From Paludibacteraceae bacterium (GTDB taxonomy: Bacteria; Bacteroidota; Bacteroidia; Bacteroidales; Paludibacteraceae), in contig JAFPLG010000111.1 in assembly GCA_017402895.1 (NCBI GenBank), positions 1 to 7,956 of the forward strand: a stretch of 7,956 nucleotides of DNA, in the 5' to 3' direction. Below, one piece after another: positions 5,113 to 7,956 of this stretch. Position numbers and translations under genes: made by a program. The notes below the pieces were generated by a model. It was given only the letters and a program-made list of their open reading frames with translations, did no database searches and was not told the origin of the DNA. Each line of letters opens with the position of its first letter. Position 1 is the stretch's first letter.

Positions 5113-6744
5113 ATGAAAAAAATCCTTTACACATTGCTAATGATGCTTCTCGTAGGCTGGGGGTCTATGGAGGCATGTACCAATTTTATTGTAGGTAAGA
5201 AGGCCTCGACCGATGGTTCTACTATCGTGTCGTATGCGGCCGACAGTTATAGTCTCTACGGATTCTTGCGTTTCTCGCCCGCGGCAGATTACGCCGAGGG
5301 TGCGATGCGCGATGTCGTAGACTGGGACACCGGCAAACCGCTGGGACAAATCCCGCAGGTGGCGCACACCTATTCGGTGGTGGGTAACCAGAACGAGCAC
5401 CAACTCACGATAGGCGAGACCACGTGGGGCGGACGCGAAGAACTGGAAGGTGATCAAGGTATCGACTACGGCAGCCTCATCTATATCGCCCTGGAGCGTT
5501 GCAAGACAGCCCGCGAGGCGCTGCGCTGCATGACCGATCTGGCCACCCGGTACGGCTATGCCAGCAGTGGCGAGACCTTCACGCTGGCCGATCCTGAAGA
5601 GGTGTGGATTCTCGAGATGATTGGTACGGGCAAAGGGAAGAACACCGTCGTATGGGCCGCTACGCGCGTGCCGGACGACATGATATGTGCCCACGCCAAC
5701 CAGTCACGTATCCAGCAGATCAATTTCCGCGACCGCAAGAACTGGCAGTACTCCAAGAACGTAGTCAGCTTTGCCCGCGAGAAAGGATACTTCAGTGGTC
5801 GTGATGCCGACTTCTCCTTCCAGGAGGCCTACAACCCGTACGACTTCACGGGACTCTTGGTTTGCGAGGGACGCGTATGGAGTTTCTTCCGCCATTTTGC
5901 CGACATGGACCGTTACCAGGACTTCGCACTCGCCAAGACCTTTATCGAAACCGGCGGCAAGGATCCGGGCGAGCGTATGCCGCTCTTCATCCGTCCGAAC
6001 CGTAAGGTCAGCGTACAGGATATCAAAAACTGTATGCGTGATGAGTACCAGGGTACGCCGATCGATATCACTCGTGGCGAAGGAGCCGGCCCGTGGGAGA
6101 GTAAGCTGCGCTATGGCGGACTGACCTTCAAACTGGATTCTACGACCTATTGCTATCCGCGTCCTACGGCTACGCAGCAGACGGGTTGGAGCTATGTCAG
6201 CCAGATGCGTCGCGGCAGCAAGGCCGGCGGTATCTTCTGGTTTGGCGTCGACGATGCAGCCTGCAGTTGTTATGTGCCTATCTATAGCCGCATCACAGAG
6301 GTGCCCGAGTGCTTCCGCGAAGGGAATGGTGACCTATACACCTACAGTCCGACCAGTGCATGGTGGCAGTTCAACCTGGTGGCCAACTGGGCCTACACCA
6401 AGTACAACCGCATGAAACCCGAGATAGAGAAACGTCAGCAACATTGGGATGAGGTGTTCAATCGCTCGATAGCCGATATCGACCGTGAGGTAGAGGCGCA
6501 ATCTACGCCCGAGGCACAGCAGGCAGTTCTCAACCGCTATGCTGCCGAGCAATCGGCCGCATTGATGGCCGACTGGCGTGACCTGCAAGTATACCTCCAG
6601 GTGAAGTTTATCGACGGTCAGGAGCGTAAAGAAGAAAACGGCCAGTTCCTGCGCAACGAATACGGCACGCCCAAGGGCCCGAATCGCCCGCCCTTCCCGG
6701 AATGGATGCTGCGCCGAATGAAAGATGAAGTAATACACGAGTAA
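5113..6744 (+). CDS. Secreted C69-family dipeptidase
   Basis: The product (543 residues, full length for the family) belongs to peptidase family C69, N-terminal nucleophile hydrolases related to lactobacillal dipeptidase A. These cleave dipeptides, with the catalytic Cys exposed as the mature N-terminus. Residues 1-21 form a signal peptide with a hydrophobic core at about 4-16. Cleavage after Ala21 would expose Cys22, the predicted nucleophile, in CTNFIVGKKASTDGS (22-36). The residues before Cys22 (SMEA) do not fit a lipobox, so lipidation is unlikely. Other family landmarks are NEHQLTIGETTWGGRE (94-109), SGETFTLADPEEVWILEMIG (152-171) and HANQSRI (194-200). It probably acts in the periplasm in peptide use. 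The ATG follows the heptad-repeat gap, has no strong Shine-Dalgarno, and begins a good MKK signal sequence. The next gene starts one base after its stop. Confidence 0.92.
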   Translation: MKKILYTLLMMLLVGWGSMEACTNFIVGKKASTDGSTIVSYAADSYSLYGFLRFSPAADYAEGAMRDVVDWDTGKPLGQIPQVAHTYSVVGNQNEHQLTIGETTWGGREELEGDQGIDYGSLIYIALERCKTAREALRCMTDLATRYGYASSGETFTLADPEEVWILEMIGTGKGKNTVVWAATRVPDDMICAHANQSRIQQINFRDRKNWQYSKNVVSFAREKGYFSGRDADFSFQEAYNPYDFTGLLVCEGRVWSFFRHFADMDRYQDFALAKTFIETGGKDPGERMPLFIRPNRKVSVQDIKNCMRDEYQGTPIDITRGEGAGPWESKLRYGGLTFKLDSTTYCYPRPTATQQTGWSYVSQMRRGSKAGGIFWFGVDDAACSCYVPIYSRITEVPECFREGNGDLYTYSPTSAWWQFNLVANWAYTKYNRMKPEIEKRQQHWDEVFNRSIADIDREVEAQSTPEAQQAVLNRYAAEQSAALMADWRDLQVYLQVKFIDGQERKEENGQFLRNEYGTPKGPNRPPFPEWMLRRMKDEVIHE

Positions 6745-6745
6745 T

Positions 6746-7363
6746 ATGAAACGACTAGCTATATCGGCTATCGTGTTGGTAGTGTTGCTGCTTATCCAGC
6801 AGGTGATCTACCTCACGCCGGCTTGCGACTGGATGTTCGAGTATTTTGCCCACCACTCGTTGCGCTACATGGTGTATCGCTCCTTCTGGGTGTTGGTGCG
6901 TCTGGTGCTTATCTTTATGATAGGTGCGGTTGCCTATGCCCGCAGGCGTCAGTTGCCAAAATTGCACACGGGCCATAAATGGCTGACACTCCTGGTGGCC
7001 GTAGCCTATACGGTGCCTATCGTATGGAGCGCTATCGAGGGACGTTATTATGCCGAGGGAGTAGGGGTATGTTATACCAACAACTATTATCATATCTTCC
7101 TGCTCCTCTTGCTGATCGTATGGTTGGCATGCCTGATGCGCACCCACTACGAGCACCTGAATTCGGAACTGTTGGGCGTGATCGGACTGCTGGGCGCTTA
7201 TAGTGCGGCTATGTTGCTCATCATCGGCATCCACTCGTTCGTGCTCTACTGGCGCTATCGCTACACCGGCGGATGGAATACCGATGCGCTGATCAGTTGG
7301 CTCGTACCCCTCTTCCCGGCGCTTTCCGGCTGGGTGTACTGGATAGATAACCTACGTAAATAA
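6746..7363 (+). CDS. Hypothetical six-helix inner-membrane protein
   Basis: The product has 205 residues. I do not recognise the family. It is strongly hydrophobic, with about six membrane segments near residues 4-24, 45-65, 78-97, 115-131, 142-169 and 181-200. Basic patches at 66-68 (RRR) and 169-172 (WRYR), and the final DNLRK, suggest which loops face the cytoplasm. No transporter signature, catalytic motif or binding motif is visible. It starts one base after the dipeptidase stop and is followed at once by a secreted-protein gene, so it is likely coexpressed with both. A role with the dipeptidase or the downstream protein in the envelope is inference from position only. Confidence 0.85.
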   Translation: MKRLAISAIVLVVLLLIQQVIYLTPACDWMFEYFAHHSLRYMVYRSFWVLVRLVLIFMIGAVAYARRRQLPKLHTGHKWLTLLVAVAYTVPIVWSAIEGRYYAEGVGVCYTNNYYHIFLLLLLIVWLACLMRTHYEHLNSELLGVIGLLGAYSAAMLLIIGIHSFVLYWRYRYTGGWNTDALISWLVPLFPALSGWVYWIDNLRK

Positions 7364-7374
7364 TGCAAACAAAG

Positions 7375-7956
7375 ATGAATAAGATTTCTACGTTTTTTCT
7401 GCTTTTGGCCGTGATGACCGTAACTGCGGTTCAGGTAGTGGCCGAACCCGTAACACCTGCTCAGATCAACGACTATGCCAAGCAGCAGTACCGCAACCAG
7501 TGGAAGAATGCGGCCCTGTCGATCATGCCTGTACTCAAACTGGATGACGAGGGCGGCTATACCTACACGGCTACGCTGCCTTTCCCCGATAAGGATCCTC
7601 AGGAGATTTACGCGCGGCTGCGTGAACTGGCCATGGAGAATACGGATACTATCCTGAGCGAGGATGCCGAGCATCTGTTGCTTGTGGCGCAGTCCTACTA
7701 CTTCAGCGTCTCCAACCAGGTGGGCGGTTTCTATCGTTTCCATCTCTGTCTGCGTCCGACAATCACCTTCCGTGCCGAAAAAGGTGAGGCGCGTATCGAG
7801 ATCTCGCTCCAGTACTACGAGATAGTGAAGACCGACAAGGGAGTCGTGAATATGCTCTTCAAGACGGCTTCGGGAGCTCCGTTACCTGCCGAGCAGTGGT
7901 TGCTGGCCGATCGCTATCCGTATAACGAACGCGGCAAGATGCCTCTGGCAACCGCC
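7375..7956 (+). CDS. Secreted hypothetical protein, DUF4468-like, 5' part only
   Basis: The frame is open to the right edge, so the C-terminus is missing; 194 residues are visible. The N-terminus is a signal peptide, MNK followed by a hydrophobic core at about 5-19 and a likely cleavage after VVA (21-23). The following segment, with FPDKDPQEIYARLREL (70-85), an LLLVAQSYYFSV strand (101-112) and RIEISLQYYEIV (140-151), resembles the general pattern of DUF4468 proteins of Bacteroidota (envelope proteins of unknown function with a TBP-like fold). That assignment is tentative. An alternative in-frame ATG at 7363 overlaps the previous stop as TAATG and would add MQTK. I prefer 7375 because the leader before it is A-rich and the signal peptide is more typical. 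It is part of the same operon as the upstream membrane protein. Confidence 0.75.
   Translation, partial: MNKISTFFLLLAVMTVTAVQVVAEPVTPAQINDYAKQQYRNQWKNAALSIMPVLKLDDEGGYTYTATLPFPDKDPQEIYARLRELAMENTDTILSEDAEHLLLVAQSYYFSVSNQVGGFYRFHLCLRPTITFRAEKGEARIEISLQYYEIVKTDKGVVNMLFKTASGAPLPAEQWLLADRYPYNERGKMPLATA

Overview
The window looks like chromosomal DNA from a member of the Bacteroidales (phylum Bacteroidota). The evidence is: promoters of the Bacteroidota type (TTTG or TTG, about 20 bases, TAnnTTTG), start codons with A-rich leaders instead of a clear Shine-Dalgarno, a PKD-domain lipoprotein, a eukaryote-like GT3 glycogen synthase, a C69 dipeptidase and 7-bp tandem repeats. I cannot name the genus. 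The operon from 1082 onward is clearly GC-rich, whereas the first 300 bases are very AT-rich.

Layout. Positions 1-289 are non-coding and AT-rich. They carry a strong candidate promoter pointing left out of the window, overlapped by three copies of an 11-bp motif that can fold in two mutually exclusive ways. Positions 290-971 hold two small overlapping genes for basic, unrecognised proteins that appear to be diverged paralogues. A strong hairpin terminator at 994-1034 ends that unit, and its hairpin overlaps the promoter (1013-1043) of the next one.

Positions 1082-7956 form a tightly packed rightward run, probably one operon. It contains an acidic-tailed protein of the pRiA4b ORF-3 type, miaA (tRNA dimethylallyltransferase, TTG start touching the previous stop codon in the same frame), a PKD lipoprotein whose first 56 bases overlap the end of miaA, a GT3 glycogen synthase, a secreted C69-family dipeptidase, a six-helix membrane protein of unknown function, and the 5' part of a secreted protein that runs off the right edge. 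Gaps are 0-1 base, or overlaps, except for 39 bases before the dipeptidase gene.

The run joins a tRNA-modification enzyme, a glycogen enzyme and several envelope or periplasmic proteins. I see no single pathway that unites them; shared transcription is the main inference. The points most worth a second look are the heptanucleotide repeats, one inside the glycogen synthase reading frame and one across its stop codon; the tandem small-protein pair; and the repeat-laden leftward promoter. I found no CRISPR array, transposase, tRNA or rRNA gene.
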